Source: Caulobacter rhizosphaerae (lineage in GTDB: Bacteria; Pseudomonadota; Alphaproteobacteria; Caulobacterales; Caulobacteraceae). From it: a stretch of 64,000 nucleotides of DNA. Each line of letters begins with the position of its first letter. The stretch's first letter is position 1. Of the stretch, positions 26,280 to 38,197 are shown one piece after another. Where the stretch lies: assembly GCF_010977555.1 (NCBI RefSeq), contig NZ_CP048815.1:4890501-4954500 (forward strand), in the 5' to 3' direction. Under the pieces are notes generated by a model that did no database searches, was not told where the DNA came from, and worked only from the letters and a program-made list of their open reading frames with translations. The position numbers and the translations under genes are program-made.

Positions 26280-27404
26280 ATGGCGCGGCTGTCGATGCGC
26301 AGTGCGGATATCAAGCACTCGCCGGTCCGCGAGATGCTGAACGTGTCGCAGCGCCCGGGCATGATCTCGTTCGCCGGCGGCCTGCCCTCGCCCGAGACCT
26401 TCGCCGGCCTGGACCTGCCGCCGCCCCCGCGCGAGCTGCTGCAATACGGACCCACCGAGGGCGAGCCGGCCCTGCGGGAACGGATCGCCCTGGACCTGGC
26501 CGAGCTGGGCCTGGACACCGCGCCGGACCGGGTGATGGTGCTGTCGGGCTCGCAGCAGGGCGTCGACCTGGCCGCCAAGCTGGTGATCGACGCCGGCACG
26601 GCCCTGGCCGTGGAGTCGCCCGCCTACCTGGCCGCCCTGCAGGTGTTCCGCTTCTACGGCGCGCGGTTCCAGATCATCGACCGGTCCGCGCCCGGGGCCG
26701 GCTGGGGCGAGACGCCGCCGTCCATGGCCTATGTCATTCCCACCTTCCAGAACCCGTCGGGCCATTGCTGGACCGCCGAGGAGCGCCAGGCCATGGCCGC
26801 GGCCTGCCGGGCCCGCGACGTGATCCTGTTCGAGGACGATCCCTATCGCGACCTGGTCTATGCGCCATGCGACCGCCGTCCCGTCTGCGCCGACATGGCC
26901 GGCGGGTCGTGGATCTACCAGGGCTCGTTCTCCAAGACCGTCGCTCCGGGCCTGCGCCTGGGCTACCTGACCGCCTCGCCGGACCTGTTCCCGCTGCTGG
27001 TCCAGCTGAAGCAGGCCGCCGACCTGCACACCAACCGGCTCAGCCAGTGGATGGTGCTGCAATATCTGAACGACCCCGGCCGCGCCGAGCGGATGGAGCA
27101 GGTCCGCGACCTCTACCGACGCAAACGCGACGCCTTCGCCGACGCCCTGACCCGGCATCTGGGCGATCGGGCCTCGTGGACCCTGCCGCCGGGCGGGCTG
27201 TTCTTCTGGCTGACCCTGGCGGACGGGGTCGACGTCGAGGTCCTGCTCCAGCGCTGCGTCGAGCGCGGCGTGCTGTTCACCCCGGGGGCCCATTTCCTGG
27301 CCGAGGGCGGCGCCAGTTCGACGATGCGGCTGAACTTCAGCCTGGCCGAGCCCGAGGCGGCCGAGCGCGGCCTGGCGGTGATCGGGGCGCTGCTGCGGGG
27401 CTGA
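26280..27404 (+). CDS. PLP-dependent aminotransferase (class I/II, LysN/MocR-like)
   Basis: 374 residues with fold-type I aminotransferase motifs: 'QYGPTEGEPALRERIA' (substrate-domain start), 'VLSGSQQGVDLAAKL' (cofactor phosphate site) and 'IPTFQNPSGHCW' (pyridine ring Asn). 'LFEDDPYRDLVY' contains the Asp that contacts the pyridine N, and 'YQGSFSKTVAPGLRLGYL' contains the Schiff-base Lys in SFSK. It lacks the N-terminal HTH of MocR regulators, so it is a stand-alone enzyme of the 2-aminoadipate/multi-substrate type. The substrate cannot be fixed from sequence. GAGAGGTG precedes the ATG. Confidence 0.92.
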   Translation: MARLSMRSADIKHSPVREMLNVSQRPGMISFAGGLPSPETFAGLDLPPPPRELLQYGPTEGEPALRERIALDLAELGLDTAPDRVMVLSGSQQGVDLAAKLVIDAGTALAVESPAYLAALQVFRFYGARFQIIDRSAPGAGWGETPPSMAYVIPTFQNPSGHCWTAEERQAMAAACRARDVILFEDDPYRDLVYAPCDRRPVCADMAGGSWIYQGSFSKTVAPGLRLGYLTASPDLFPLLVQLKQAADLHTNRLSQWMVLQYLNDPGRAERMEQVRDLYRRKRDAFADALTRHLGDRASWTLPPGGLFFWLTLADGVDVEVLLQRCVERGVLFTPGAHFLAEGGASSTMRLNFSLAEPEAAERGLAVIGALLRG

Positions 27405-27567
27405 GGCCGCGCTTCCTCCGCCCCGCCTCGCCGGCAGGTGACCACGGCCGGCGAAAGCACGCTTGCGCCAACCCGACTCCCTCTCTAAACGGGCGGCTTA
27501 ACCTGCAAGATGGTCGGCAGCGGGCGCGCGGATGTGCGCGACCGTGTCTCTGCGCGCGAGTTTTCCG

Positions 27568-30861
<3,294 letters not shown>

Positions 30862-30940
30862 GAGTTATCCACAGGGCGGGTTAGGCCACACCTTGGCAAT
30901 ACCCTGAGGGAACTGGGCAGTAACGCGGCGAACCGCCGAG

Positions 30941-31002
30941 CCTGGATTTTGGGGACACGCCGCAAGGCCGTATCCCCAGCCACAGGGCGGCCGAAATCCA
31001 GG
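30941..31002 (+). repeat. Nested inverted repeat downstream of carB
   Basis: CCTGGATTT (30941-30949) and AAATCCAGG (30994-31002) form a 9-bp outer dyad; GGGGA (30951-30955) and TCCCC (30973-30977) pair inside it. The structure sits between carB and a small secreted protein gene and could be a processing or termination structure, or an RNA element. Confidence 0.55.
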
Positions 31003-31045
31003 GAAGCCCGTTGCCTTCGCGCCGCCCGCGCGATAGCCCTGAGCC

Positions 31046-31462
31046 ATGCCGCCTCTCGACCGCCGCGTCTTCCTGTCCGCCGCCCTGACCACCGGCGCCG
31101 CCGGCGGTTCGGCCCAGACCGCCTCCGGCCAGCCCGCGCCCAAGGAGGCGACCCATCCCGTGATCCACCACGCCCTCTTCTGGCTGAAGAACCCGGACTC
31201 CCAGGAAGACCGGGACCGCCTGATCGCGGGCGTGCAGACCCTGAAGGGCGTCGAGGTCGTCCGCCAGCTGTACGTCGGCACGCCGGCCTCGACCGAAAAG
31301 CGCGACGTCGTGGACAACAGCTACCACGTCTCCGAGGTGATGATCTTCGACAGCGTCGAGGACCAGGCCGCGTACCAGGTCCACCCGATCCACCAGAAAT
31401 TCGTCAAGGACTGCGGCCACCTGTGGGCCCGCGTGGTCGTCTACGACAGCGCGACGCTCTGA
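31046..31462 (+). CDS. Secreted Dabb (stress-responsive A/B barrel) protein
   Basis: 138 residues. The N-terminus '[24 protein letters not shown]' has a twin-arginine-like RR and a hydrophobic stretch, suggesting a Tat or lipid-independent export signal. The mature part is a small Dabb domain: '[43 protein letters not shown]' and '[49 protein letters not shown]'. Dabb domains are dimeric barrels; some are small enzymes, many are of unknown role. Confidence 0.8.
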   Translation: MPPLDRRVFLSAALTTGAAGGSAQTASGQPAPKEATHPVIHHALFWLKNPDSQEDRDRLIAGVQTLKGVEVVRQLYVGTPASTEKRDVVDNSYHVSEVMIFDSVEDQAAYQVHPIHQKFVKDCGHLWARVVVYDSATL

Positions 31463-31539
31463 CAGGGGCGCCGTTACAGAGTCTCTGCCGGCCGCCCAAG
31501 CCTGTCCCGATTGAGCCCCACGCCACGCCAGGCTATGCC

Positions 31540-32007
31540 ATGGATATGACCGCCGCCTATACCGACGACGCCGTCGCCGAGCTGGTTCACCGGCTGCTGG
31601 ACCACTCCCTGCCCAAGGCCGAATGGACCCATGCCGCGCACATGGTCGCCACCCTGCGCCTGGTCCGTACACGGAACGAAGGCCTGGAGCGCGACATGCC
31701 GCGCATCATCCAGACCTACAACGTCGCGGTCGGCGGGGTGAACGACGACCACAATGGCTATCACGAGACCATCACCCAGGCTTACCTGGCCGCCATCCGC
31801 GCCTTCGTCACCGCCCTGCCGGCCGGGATTTCCGACGGCGAGGCCGCCGCGCAGCTGCTGGCCACGCCGATGGGCGACAAGGCCTGGCCGCTGGGCTTCT
31901 GGTCGCGCGAGCGGCTGTTCAGCGTGGAGGCTCGCCGGGGCTGGGTCGAGCCGGACCTGCGGCCGCTGGACGCCCCGCCGCTCCACCGGGCGGACGCCTC
32001 GGCGTGA
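31540..32007 (+). CDS. Conserved hypothetical protein
   Basis: 155 residues from ATG 31540 (MDMTAAYTDDAVAELV). Conserved-looking blocks are 'LPKAEWTHAAHMVATLRLV' (a Trp-Thr-His-Ala-Ala-His motif, about 28-46), 'YNVAVGGVNDDHNGYHETITQAYLAAI' (about 63-89) and 'MGDKAWPLGFWSRERLFSVEARRGWVEPDL'. The His-rich pattern suggests a metal- or ligand-binding helical protein. I do not recognise its function. Its stop overlaps the GTG start of the DUF1294 gene. Confidence 0.7.
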   Translation: MDMTAAYTDDAVAELVHRLLDHSLPKAEWTHAAHMVATLRLVRTRNEGLERDMPRIIQTYNVAVGGVNDDHNGYHETITQAYLAAIRAFVTALPAGISDGEAAAQLLATPMGDKAWPLGFWSRERLFSVEARRGWVEPDLRPLDAPPLHRADASA

Positions 32008-32294
32008 TCGCCCTGGCGGCGCTGGTCCTGGGCGTCCTGAACCTGGCGACCTTCCTGGTCTTCGGCTTGGACAAGCTGGCCGCCGCCGACGGCCGGTCGC
32101 GGGTTCCCGAGCGCCTCCTGCTGCTGCTGGCCGCGCTGGGCGGCAGCCCGGGCGCCCTGCTGGCCCGGCCGGTGTTCCGCCACAAGACCCGCAAGCAGCC
32201 GTTCGGCGCCTGGCTGGCCCTGATCGTGTTCGTGCAGGTCGCGGCGATCGTCGCCGGGCTGGCGGTCTGGTGGGCGCGCCACTACAGCCGATAA
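32004..32294 (+). CDS. DUF1294 family small membrane protein
   Basis: 96 residues from GTG 32004, which overlaps the previous stop (GTGA). The DUF1294 pattern is present: 'FLVFGLDKLAAADGRSRVPERLLLLLAALGGSPGALLARPVFRHKTRKQPF', flanked by hydrophobic helices at about 2-20 and 72-92. Function of the family is unknown. Confidence 0.85.
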   Translation: MIALAALVLGVLNLATFLVFGLDKLAAADGRSRVPERLLLLLAALGGSPGALLARPVFRHKTRKQPFGAWLALIVFVQVAAIVAGLAVWWARHYSR

Positions 32295-32365
32295 GCGCAA
32301 GACCATCGAACCCAAGGCCGCCAAGGGTGTTCAAGGTTTCCCACCCCAAGCCCCAAGGAACGGCG

Positions 32366-34087
32366 ATGAAGCGAACAGCCGCCCACCTCATCGCCGAAAC
32401 CCTGGAGGCGGCCGGCGTCAAGCGCGTCTACGGCGTGGCCGGCGACTCCCTCAACGGCTTCACCGACGCCCTGAGGGCGCGCGGAAAGATCGACTGGGTC
32501 CATGTGCGCCACGAGGAGGCCGCGGCGTTCGCGGCCGGGGCTGAGGCCCAGCTGACCGGCCAGGTCGCGGTCTGCGCCGGCAGCTGCGGTCCGGGCAACC
32601 TGCACCTGATCAACGGCCTGTTCGACGCCCAGCGCAGCGGCGCGCCCGTGCTGGCCATCGCCGCCCACATCCCCAGCACCGAGATCGGCATCGACTACTT
32701 CCAGGCCACCCACCCCGAGAGCCTTTTCAAGGACTGCAGCCACTATGTCGAGCTGGTCTCCCAGCCCGAGAACCTGCCGCAGGTGCTGGAGCGGGCCCTG
32801 CGCGTGGCCATCGCCCGCAAGGGCGTGGCGGTGGTGGTGATCTCGGGCGACGTGGCGCTGCGGCCGCTGGACGCGGCGCCGCCGACCTGGATCGCCCCGT
32901 CCCCGCCCCGGCTGGTCCCGCCGGAGCGCGACGTCGCCGCCCTGGCCGCCATCCTCAACGACTCCCAACGCATCACCCTGCTGTGCGGCGTCGGCTGCGC
33001 CGGCGCCCGCCAGCAGGTGCTGGCCCTGGCCGAGGCCCTGAAGGCCCCGATCGTCCACGCCCTGCGCGGCAAGGAAAGCCTCGAGCACGACAACCCCTAC
33101 GACGTGGGCATGACCGGCTTCATCGGCTTCTCGTCGGGCTACGCGGCCATGAAGGCGTGCGAGACGCTGGTGATCCTGGGCTCGGGCTTTCCCTACCGCC
33201 AGTTCTATCCGGACAAGGCCAGGGTGGTGCAGGTCGACGCCAGTCCCGAGGCCCTGGGCAACCGTTGCCGCATCGAACTGGGCGTACTGGGCGACGTCGG
33301 CGAGACGCTGGACGCCCTGCTGCCCCGGCTGGCCGTCAAGACCGACCGCCGCTTCCTGGACAAGGCCCTCGCGCACTACGCCAAGGCCCGCGAAGGGCTG
33401 GACGCCCTGGCCGCGATCCCCCAAGGCGCCACGCAGATCCATCCGCAGCAGGTGTCGCGGGTGGTCAGCGACCTGGCGGCGCAGGACGCGATCTTCACCT
33501 GCGACGTCGGCACCCCCACCGTCTGGGCCGCGCGCTACCTGAAACTGAACGGCCGCCGGCGGCTGCTGGGCTCGTTCAACCACGGCTCGATGGCCAACGC
33601 GATGCTGCAGGCGATCGGCGCCCAGGCGGCGTTTCCGGACCGGCAGGTGGTGTCGATGTCCGGCGACGGCGGCTTCTCGATGATGATGGGCGACTTCATC
33701 AGCCTGTCGCAGTTGGGCCTGCCGGTGAAGGTGATCGTGCTCAACAACGGCACGCTGGGCTTCGTGGAGATGGAGATGAAGGCCGGCGGCTTCCTCGACA
33801 CCGCCGTCGACCTGGTCAATCCCGACTTCGCCGCCATGGCCCAGGCCATGGGCGTCAAGGCCTTCCGCGTGGAGAGCCCGCAAGCCCTGGAGGCCGCGAT
33901 CGCCGCGGCCTTCGCCCATCCCGGACCGGCCCTGGTGGACGTGGTCAGCGCCCGCCAGGAACTGGTCATGCCGCCCCGGATCGCCGCCCGCGAGGCCCAC
34001 AACTTCGGGGTCTTCGCGCTGAAGGCGGTGCTGGACGGCCGGGCGGGCGAGTTGATCGACCTGGCCAAGGTCAACCTGCTGCGGTGA
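32366..34087 (+). CDS. poxB: Ubiquinone-dependent pyruvate dehydrogenase (pyruvate oxidase) PoxB
   Basis: Oxidises pyruvate to acetate and CO2 with electrons going to ubiquinone at the membrane. 573 residues, the PoxB length. The ThDP-enzyme family motifs are in order: 'RHEEAAAFAAGAEAQLTGQVAVCAGSCGPGNLHLINGL' (about 45-85, including the ThDP glutamate), a central FAD-binding domain, and C-terminal 'MSGDGGFSMMMGDFISL...KVIVLNNGTLGF' (the GDG...NN ThDP-pyrophosphate motif, about 430-470). AAGGA lies 6 nt before ATG 32366; the frame stays open upstream but without coding character. Confidence 0.93.
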   Translation: MKRTAAHLIAETLEAAGVKRVYGVAGDSLNGFTDALRARGKIDWVHVRHEEAAAFAAGAEAQLTGQVAVCAGSCGPGNLHLINGLFDAQRSGAPVLAIAAHIPSTEIGIDYFQATHPESLFKDCSHYVELVSQPENLPQVLERALRVAIARKGVAVVVISGDVALRPLDAAPPTWIAPSPPRLVPPERDVAALAAILNDSQRITLLCGVGCAGARQQVLALAEALKAPIVHALRGKESLEHDNPYDVGMTGFIGFSSGYAAMKACETLVILGSGFPYRQFYPDKARVVQVDASPEALGNRCRIELGVLGDVGETLDALLPRLAVKTDRRFLDKALAHYAKAREGLDALAAIPQGATQIHPQQVSRVVSDLAAQDAIFTCDVGTPTVWAARYLKLNGRRRLLGSFNHGSMANAMLQAIGAQAAFPDRQVVSMSGDGGFSMMMGDFISLSQLGLPVKVIVLNNGTLGFVEMEMKAGGFLDTAVDLVNPDFAAMAQAMGVKAFRVESPQALEAAIAAAFAHPGPALVDVVSARQELVMPPRIAAREAHNFGVFALKAVLDGRAGELIDLAKVNLLR

Positions 34088-34148
34088 CGGCCTCTTGACG
34101 GCGAGGGCCTTCGCCGTGCCCCCTGCGCCCCTGCCTGGGGGAGCCGCC

Positions 34149-34811
34149 ATGATCGTCGTCCATCACCTGAACAACTCGCGCAGCCAGCGGGTGCTGTGGC
34201 TGCTGGAGGAACTGGGCGTCCCCTACGAGGTCAAGCGCTACCAGCGCGACGCCCAGACCATGCTGGCCCCGCCGGAGCTTTTGGCCGTCCATCCGCTGGG
34301 CAAGTCGCCGGTGGTCACCGACGGCGACAAGACGCTGGCCGAGACCGGGGCGATCGTCGAATATCTGGTCGAGACCTACGGCCAGGGCCGGCTGGTCCCC
34401 GCCGCCGGGACGCCCGAACGGCTGCGCTGGACCTACTGGCTGCACTACGCCGAGGGCTCGGCCATGACGCCGCTGCTGCTGAAGCTGGTGTTCACCGCCC
34501 TGCCGGCCCGCGCGCCGGGCCTGCTGAAGGGCCTGGTCAAGGCCATCGCCGCCAAGGCCCAGAGCGGCTTCGTCGACCCGCAGCTGAAGAGCCATATCGA
34601 CTATTGGGAGGCCGAGTTGGCCAAGGCCGAATGGTTCGCCGGGCCGGACTTCACCGCCGCCGACATCATGATGAGCTTCCCGCTCGAGGCCGGCGCCGCC
34701 CGGGCCGGGGCGGCTTCGCGCCCGCACGTGAAGGCGTTCCTGGACCGCATCCACGCCCGCCCGGCCTATCGCCAGGCCCTGGAGCGCGGCGGGCCGTACG
34801 ACTACGCGTGA
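34149..34811 (+). CDS. Glutathione S-transferase family protein
   Basis: 220 residues from ATG 34149. A thioredoxin-fold N-terminal domain with 'MIVVHHLNNSRSQRVLWLLEELGVPYEVKRYQRD' (catalytic Ser/Asn region near residue 9-11) and 'PLGKSPVVTDGDKTLAETGAIVEYL' (the glutathione-binding ESxAI-like ETGAI block). A helical C-terminal domain ends 'ADIMMSFPLEAGA...HVKAFLDRIHARPAYRQAL' (the N-capping box of GST folds). Likely detoxification or reductase activity. Confidence 0.92.
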   Translation: MIVVHHLNNSRSQRVLWLLEELGVPYEVKRYQRDAQTMLAPPELLAVHPLGKSPVVTDGDKTLAETGAIVEYLVETYGQGRLVPAAGTPERLRWTYWLHYAEGSAMTPLLLKLVFTALPARAPGLLKGLVKAIAAKAQSGFVDPQLKSHIDYWEAELAKAEWFAGPDFTAADIMMSFPLEAGAARAGAASRPHVKAFLDRIHARPAYRQALERGGPYDYA

Positions 34812-34893
34812 GGATGTCGACGACGGGCGAAAACGGACATTGCTTCACCCCGGGAGAGCCTACATCGTGACGGCCTGATCAGCGCGGGAGGCG

Positions 34894-35445
34894 GTGTTGC
34901 AATTGGCGGCGATGGCGGGCGTGGCGGCGATGGCGACGACGTCCGTGGCTTGGGCTCAGGCCGAAATTCCGGTCTGCTCGGCGCCGTTCGACACGCTGCT
35001 CGGAAAACAGATCTTCGACGCCCAACCTTCCCCCGCGCCGACGACGGCGGCCAGGCCGACCGCGCCCATCGTCACCCACGGCAGGGCCAAACTCTACCGT
35101 ACACTGCTGCGAGAACGGGCCAAGCAGGCGCCGAACTTTGCGGGCCACTACACGATCATTGAGATCGGCTGCGGGGCCGGCGCCCGTTGTCCGGCGATCG
35201 TCGACGCCCAGACGGGCAAGGTGTTCTTCCCGCCGGAACTGAGGGTCGCCGAAGCCTTGCTGATGGACGTCGGCGAGGCCGATTTCGAGACGCTGAACTA
35301 TCGGCTCGACAGTCGCGTTCTCGTGGTCGTTGGAACGCCCAACGAGAACTTCGGGCGTGAAGGGATCTACTACTACGTCTGGCGTGACGACCAGCTCGCT
35401 CTGTTTCGCTTTCTTCCCGCGGCCAAGATCTGCGGACCCGGCTAG
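34894..35445 (+). CDS. Secreted protein of unknown function
   Basis: 183 residues with a short signal-like segment '[23 protein letters not shown]' and mature start near '[21 protein letters not shown]'. The signal has no positive N-terminus from this start (GTG 34894; TTG 34897 and ATG 34912 are alternatives), so the true start may lie elsewhere. Later blocks '[36 protein letters not shown]' and '[24 protein letters not shown]' look conserved. The fold looks like a small beta protein with two cysteines in GCGAGARC. Function unknown. Confidence 0.65.
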   Translation: MLQLAAMAGVAAMATTSVAWAQAEIPVCSAPFDTLLGKQIFDAQPSPAPTTAARPTAPIVTHGRAKLYRTLLRERAKQAPNFAGHYTIIEIGCGAGARCPAIVDAQTGKVFFPPELRVAEALLMDVGEADFETLNYRLDSRVLVVVGTPNENFGREGIYYYVWRDDQLALFRFLPAAKICGPG

Positions 35446-35487
35446 TCGCCCTGCAAAGGACATTCGGAACAAGCCATGCGCAAGCGC

Positions 35488-35517
35488 GCTTGATCCTCGT
35501 CGACAACGCGATCAAGC
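35488..35517. other. Inverted repeat before greA
   Basis: GCTTGATC / GATCAAGC (8 bp) with a 14-nt loop, in the 193-bp gap between the secreted protein and greA. Possibly a terminator or operator; no T-run follows. Confidence 0.4.
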
Positions 35518-35638
35518 TTCACTTTACGGGCGGGTACTTGCTTATCGCCAGCGCGGCGCCTATCCTCTCAGCCCCCGGTCGTCCGCGCCAACGTCCGGGA
35601 GTCTTCCTCCCTTTGGGCGAACCGAGCTAAAATCCGCA

Positions 35639-36112
35639 ATGGAAAAAGTGCCGATGACCGCCGGGGGTTACCAGACCCTCGACGAAGAACTGAAGCGTTT
35701 GAAGACCATCGAACGGCCGGCGGTGATCGCCGCGATTTCCGAGGCGCGCCAGCATGGCGACCTGTCGGAAAACGCCGAGTACCACGCGGCCAAGGAACGC
35801 CAGGGCTGGATCGAAGGCCGGATCGCCGAGATCGAGGACAAGATCGCCCGCGCCCAGGTCATCGACGTCTCGAAACTGTCGGGCACCCAGGTGAAGTTCG
35901 GCGCGACGGTCAGCGTCGTCGACGAGGACACCGAGGAAGAGGCCCGCTACCAGATCGTCGGCGACCACGAGGCCGACGTGAAGTCGGGCCGCATCTCGCT
36001 GAGCTCGCCGCTGTCGCGCGCCATGATCGGCAAGGAAGTCGGCGAGGTGGTCGAGGTCAACACGCCCGGCGGCGTGAAGGCCTACGAGATCCTCAAGGTC
36101 GAATGGGTCTAG
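35639..36112 (+). CDS. greA: Transcription elongation factor GreA
   Basis: GreA binds RNA polymerase and stimulates cleavage of backtracked transcripts. 157 residues. The N-terminal coiled coil starts '[51 protein letters not shown]' with the acidic DLSEN tip. The C-terminal FKBP-like domain is '[42 protein letters not shown]'. A frame upstream is open, but GreA proteins begin at this ATG. Confidence 0.98.
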   Translation: MEKVPMTAGGYQTLDEELKRLKTIERPAVIAAISEARQHGDLSENAEYHAAKERQGWIEGRIAEIEDKIARAQVIDVSKLSGTQVKFGATVSVVDEDTEEEARYQIVGDHEADVKSGRISLSSPLSRAMIGKEVGEVVEVNTPGGVKAYEILKVEWV

Positions 36113-36183
36113 CTTAAGCCCCATTCCAGGGACATTGCAGACGACGCGCCGGCCGCTCAAGCTTGCCGGCGCGTCGCTTTGCT

Positions 36184-37377
36184 ATGGCCGGGATCACCGA
36201 CGTGGTTGAAAAGAAGACATCCGAGGCGACAGGGCCAAAGCCCGCCAGGGGTCGCAAGACCCCGGCCAACGCGGCCGCCGCGCCCCGGCCGGAATCGCGC
36301 CCCGGGGCCGTCGAGACGGCCGCGCCCGAGCCGCCCGCGCCTGAGCTGACGCCTCCGCCCGCGCCCGAAACCCTCGCCCCCGAACTATCCTCCCGCGATC
36401 CGATCGTCATCTGGGCGATCTCGGACGGCCGGGCCGGAATCGAGGCCCAGGCCGTGGGCCTGGCCGAGGCCGTGGCCCGCCAGGTCCCGGCCCGCATCGT
36501 CGTCAAGCGCGTGGGCTGGAGCGGCCGGACCGGCCGCCTGCCCTGGTGGGCCAACTGGCTGCCGCGCCGCTGGCTGACGCCGGAGAGCGAGATCCAGCCC
36601 CCCTGGCCCGACCTGTGGGTCGCCGCCGGCCGCGCCACCCTGCCCCTGTCGATCCGCGCCAAGCGGTGGTCGGGCGGCAAGACCTATGTCGTCCAGATCC
36701 AGGACCCGCGTGTGCCGGCCCACATGTTCGACCTGGTCATCCCGCCCCGGCACGACCGCCTGTCGGGCGACAACGTCCTGCCGATCACCGGCTCGCCGCA
36801 CCGGGTCACGGCCGAGCGGCTGGACAGCGAATACGCCCGGTTCCGGGACCAGATCGACGCCCTGCCCCGGCCGCGCGTGGCGGTGCTGCTGGGCGGCAAG
36901 TCCCGGGCCTTCGACCTGTCGGCGGTGCGCGCCGCCGAGATGGCCCACCAGATCCAGCTGCCGCTGGAGCAGGAGGGCGGCAGCCTGCTAATGACCTTCT
37001 CGCGGCGCACGCCCGAGCCGGCCAAGGCCCTGCTGACCGCCCGCCTGCGCCACCTGCCGGGGATCATCTGGGACGGAACCGGGGCCAACCCCTATTTCGC
37101 CTTCCTGGCCGCGGCCGACTACATCCTGGTCACCGAGGACTCCACCAACATGGCCACCGAGGCGGCCTCGACGGGCAAGCCGGTGTTCATCCTGAAGATG
37201 GATGGGACCAGCCTGAAGTTTCGCCTGTTCCACCAGGAGCTGGAGAGCCTGGGCGCCGCTCGCCCCTATGGCGGGGCCTTCCACGGCTGGACCTACGCGC
37301 CCGTCGACGAGACAGCGCGCGCGGCGGCCGAGGTGGTGGCGCGGATGGACGCCCGGACGCGTGGCGCCGCGACCTAA
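36184..37377 (+). CDS. ELM1-family (mitochondrial fission) protein
   Basis: 397 residues from ATG 36184. A Pro/Ala-rich N-terminus of about 60 residues is followed by the ELM1 domain: 'VIWAISDGRAGIEAQAVGLAEAVA', 'PDLWVAAGRATLPLSIRAKRWSGGKTYVVQIQDPRV', 'VAVLLGGKSRAFDLSAVRAAEMA', 'LLMTFSRRTPEPAKALLTARL' and 'DYILVTEDSTNMATEAASTGKPVFILKMDG'. The last blocks look like a GT-B glycosyltransferase nucleotide-sugar region. Bacterial members have no assigned function; a glycan-related role fits the pseudaminic genes next door, but that is inference. Confidence 0.85.
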   Translation: MAGITDVVEKKTSEATGPKPARGRKTPANAAAAPRPESRPGAVETAAPEPPAPELTPPPAPETLAPELSSRDPIVIWAISDGRAGIEAQAVGLAEAVARQVPARIVVKRVGWSGRTGRLPWWANWLPRRWLTPESEIQPPWPDLWVAAGRATLPLSIRAKRWSGGKTYVVQIQDPRVPAHMFDLVIPPRHDRLSGDNVLPITGSPHRVTAERLDSEYARFRDQIDALPRPRVAVLLGGKSRAFDLSAVRAAEMAHQIQLPLEQEGGSLLMTFSRRTPEPAKALLTARLRHLPGIIWDGTGANPYFAFLAAADYILVTEDSTNMATEAASTGKPVFILKMDGTSLKFRLFHQELESLGAARPYGGAFHGWTYAPVDETARAAAEVVARMDARTRGAAT

Positions 37378-37483
37378 GGTTCGTCGCCCTCGCCTTGTCT
37401 TCTCCCGCGTCGGCGCCGACCGCGTTGCGTCGTCTGGCCGGCCGGGCGATCATGCGGTCTCTCCCGTTCCGGAAAGCGCGTTC

Positions 37484-38197
37484 TTGATCCTCGCCGTCCT
37501 CCAGGCCCGCATGGGTTCCGAACGCCTGCCGGGCCGGCCGTCGATGCCGCTGGCCCGGGCGCCGCTGGTCGTGCGCCAGATCGAGCGGATGGCCCGGGCC
37601 CGGCGCGTGGACAGGATCGTCGTCTCGACCACCACCGACCCGGCCGACGACGCCCTGGAGGCCGTGGTCCGGCGCGAGGCGATCGCCGTCCACCGCGGCC
37701 CGCCGCAGGACGAACTGGCCCGGCTGGCCGGGGCGCTGGAAGCTCACCCGGCCGACCACGTGGTGCGGATCGGCGACGACAGTCCGCTGGTCGACCCCGA
37801 CCTGATCGACGCGACGATCGACCTGCACCTGTCCGAACAGGCCGACCACACCACCAACCGCTCGCCGGGGGCGGCCTTTCCGGCCGGCCAGGGGGTCGAG
37901 GTGATCACCGCCGACGGCCTGCGCCGCCTGGCGGCCGACAGCGCGGCCCTGCGGCTGCGGGCGGGCGACGCGCGCGAGACGCCGCCGCCGGTCCGTTGGT
38001 CGTCCCTGGCCCTGCTGGCCCAGCCCGACCAGGGCGAGGTGCGCTGGGCGGTCGAGGGTCCGGCCGACTACGCCTTCGTCGCGGCGGTCTATGATGTCCT
38101 GTACCCGGCCAACCGCGCCTTCACCTCGGCCGACGTGCGGCGGCTGCTGGAACAGCGGCCAGACCTGGCGAGCTTCGGCGGGGTGAGACGGCTGTGA
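37484..38197 (+). CDS. flmC: Pseudaminic-acid cytidylyltransferase-like protein (SpsF/PseF/FlmC)
   Basis: 237 residues from TTG 37484 (GGAAAG 8 nt upstream; no ATG or GTG is available nearer the conserved start). The SpsF-type nucleotidyltransferase signature is 'ILAVLQARMGSERLPGRPSM' followed by 'VVRQIERMARARRVDRIVVSTTTDPADDAL' and 'VVRIGDDSPLVDPDLIDATI' (metal-binding D). It would activate pseudaminic acid with CTP for flagellin glycosylation. Its stop overlaps the GTG start of the PseG gene. The gene name follows the Caulobacter flagellin cluster by analogy. Confidence 0.75.
   Translation: MILAVLQARMGSERLPGRPSMPLARAPLVVRQIERMARARRVDRIVVSTTTDPADDALEAVVRREAIAVHRGPPQDELARLAGALEAHPADHVVRIGDDSPLVDPDLIDATIDLHLSEQADHTTNRSPGAAFPAGQGVEVITADGLRRLAADSAALRLRAGDARETPPPVRWSSLALLAQPDQGEVRWAVEGPADYAFVAAVYDVLYPANRAFTSADVRRLLEQRPDLASFGGVRRL

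Noticed and set aside
30865..30873. A perfect 9-bp DnaA box (TTATCCACA) just after carB
   Set aside because: A single copy in 64 kb is compatible with chance, and there is no cluster, AT-rich unwinding region or origin-type gene order nearby.
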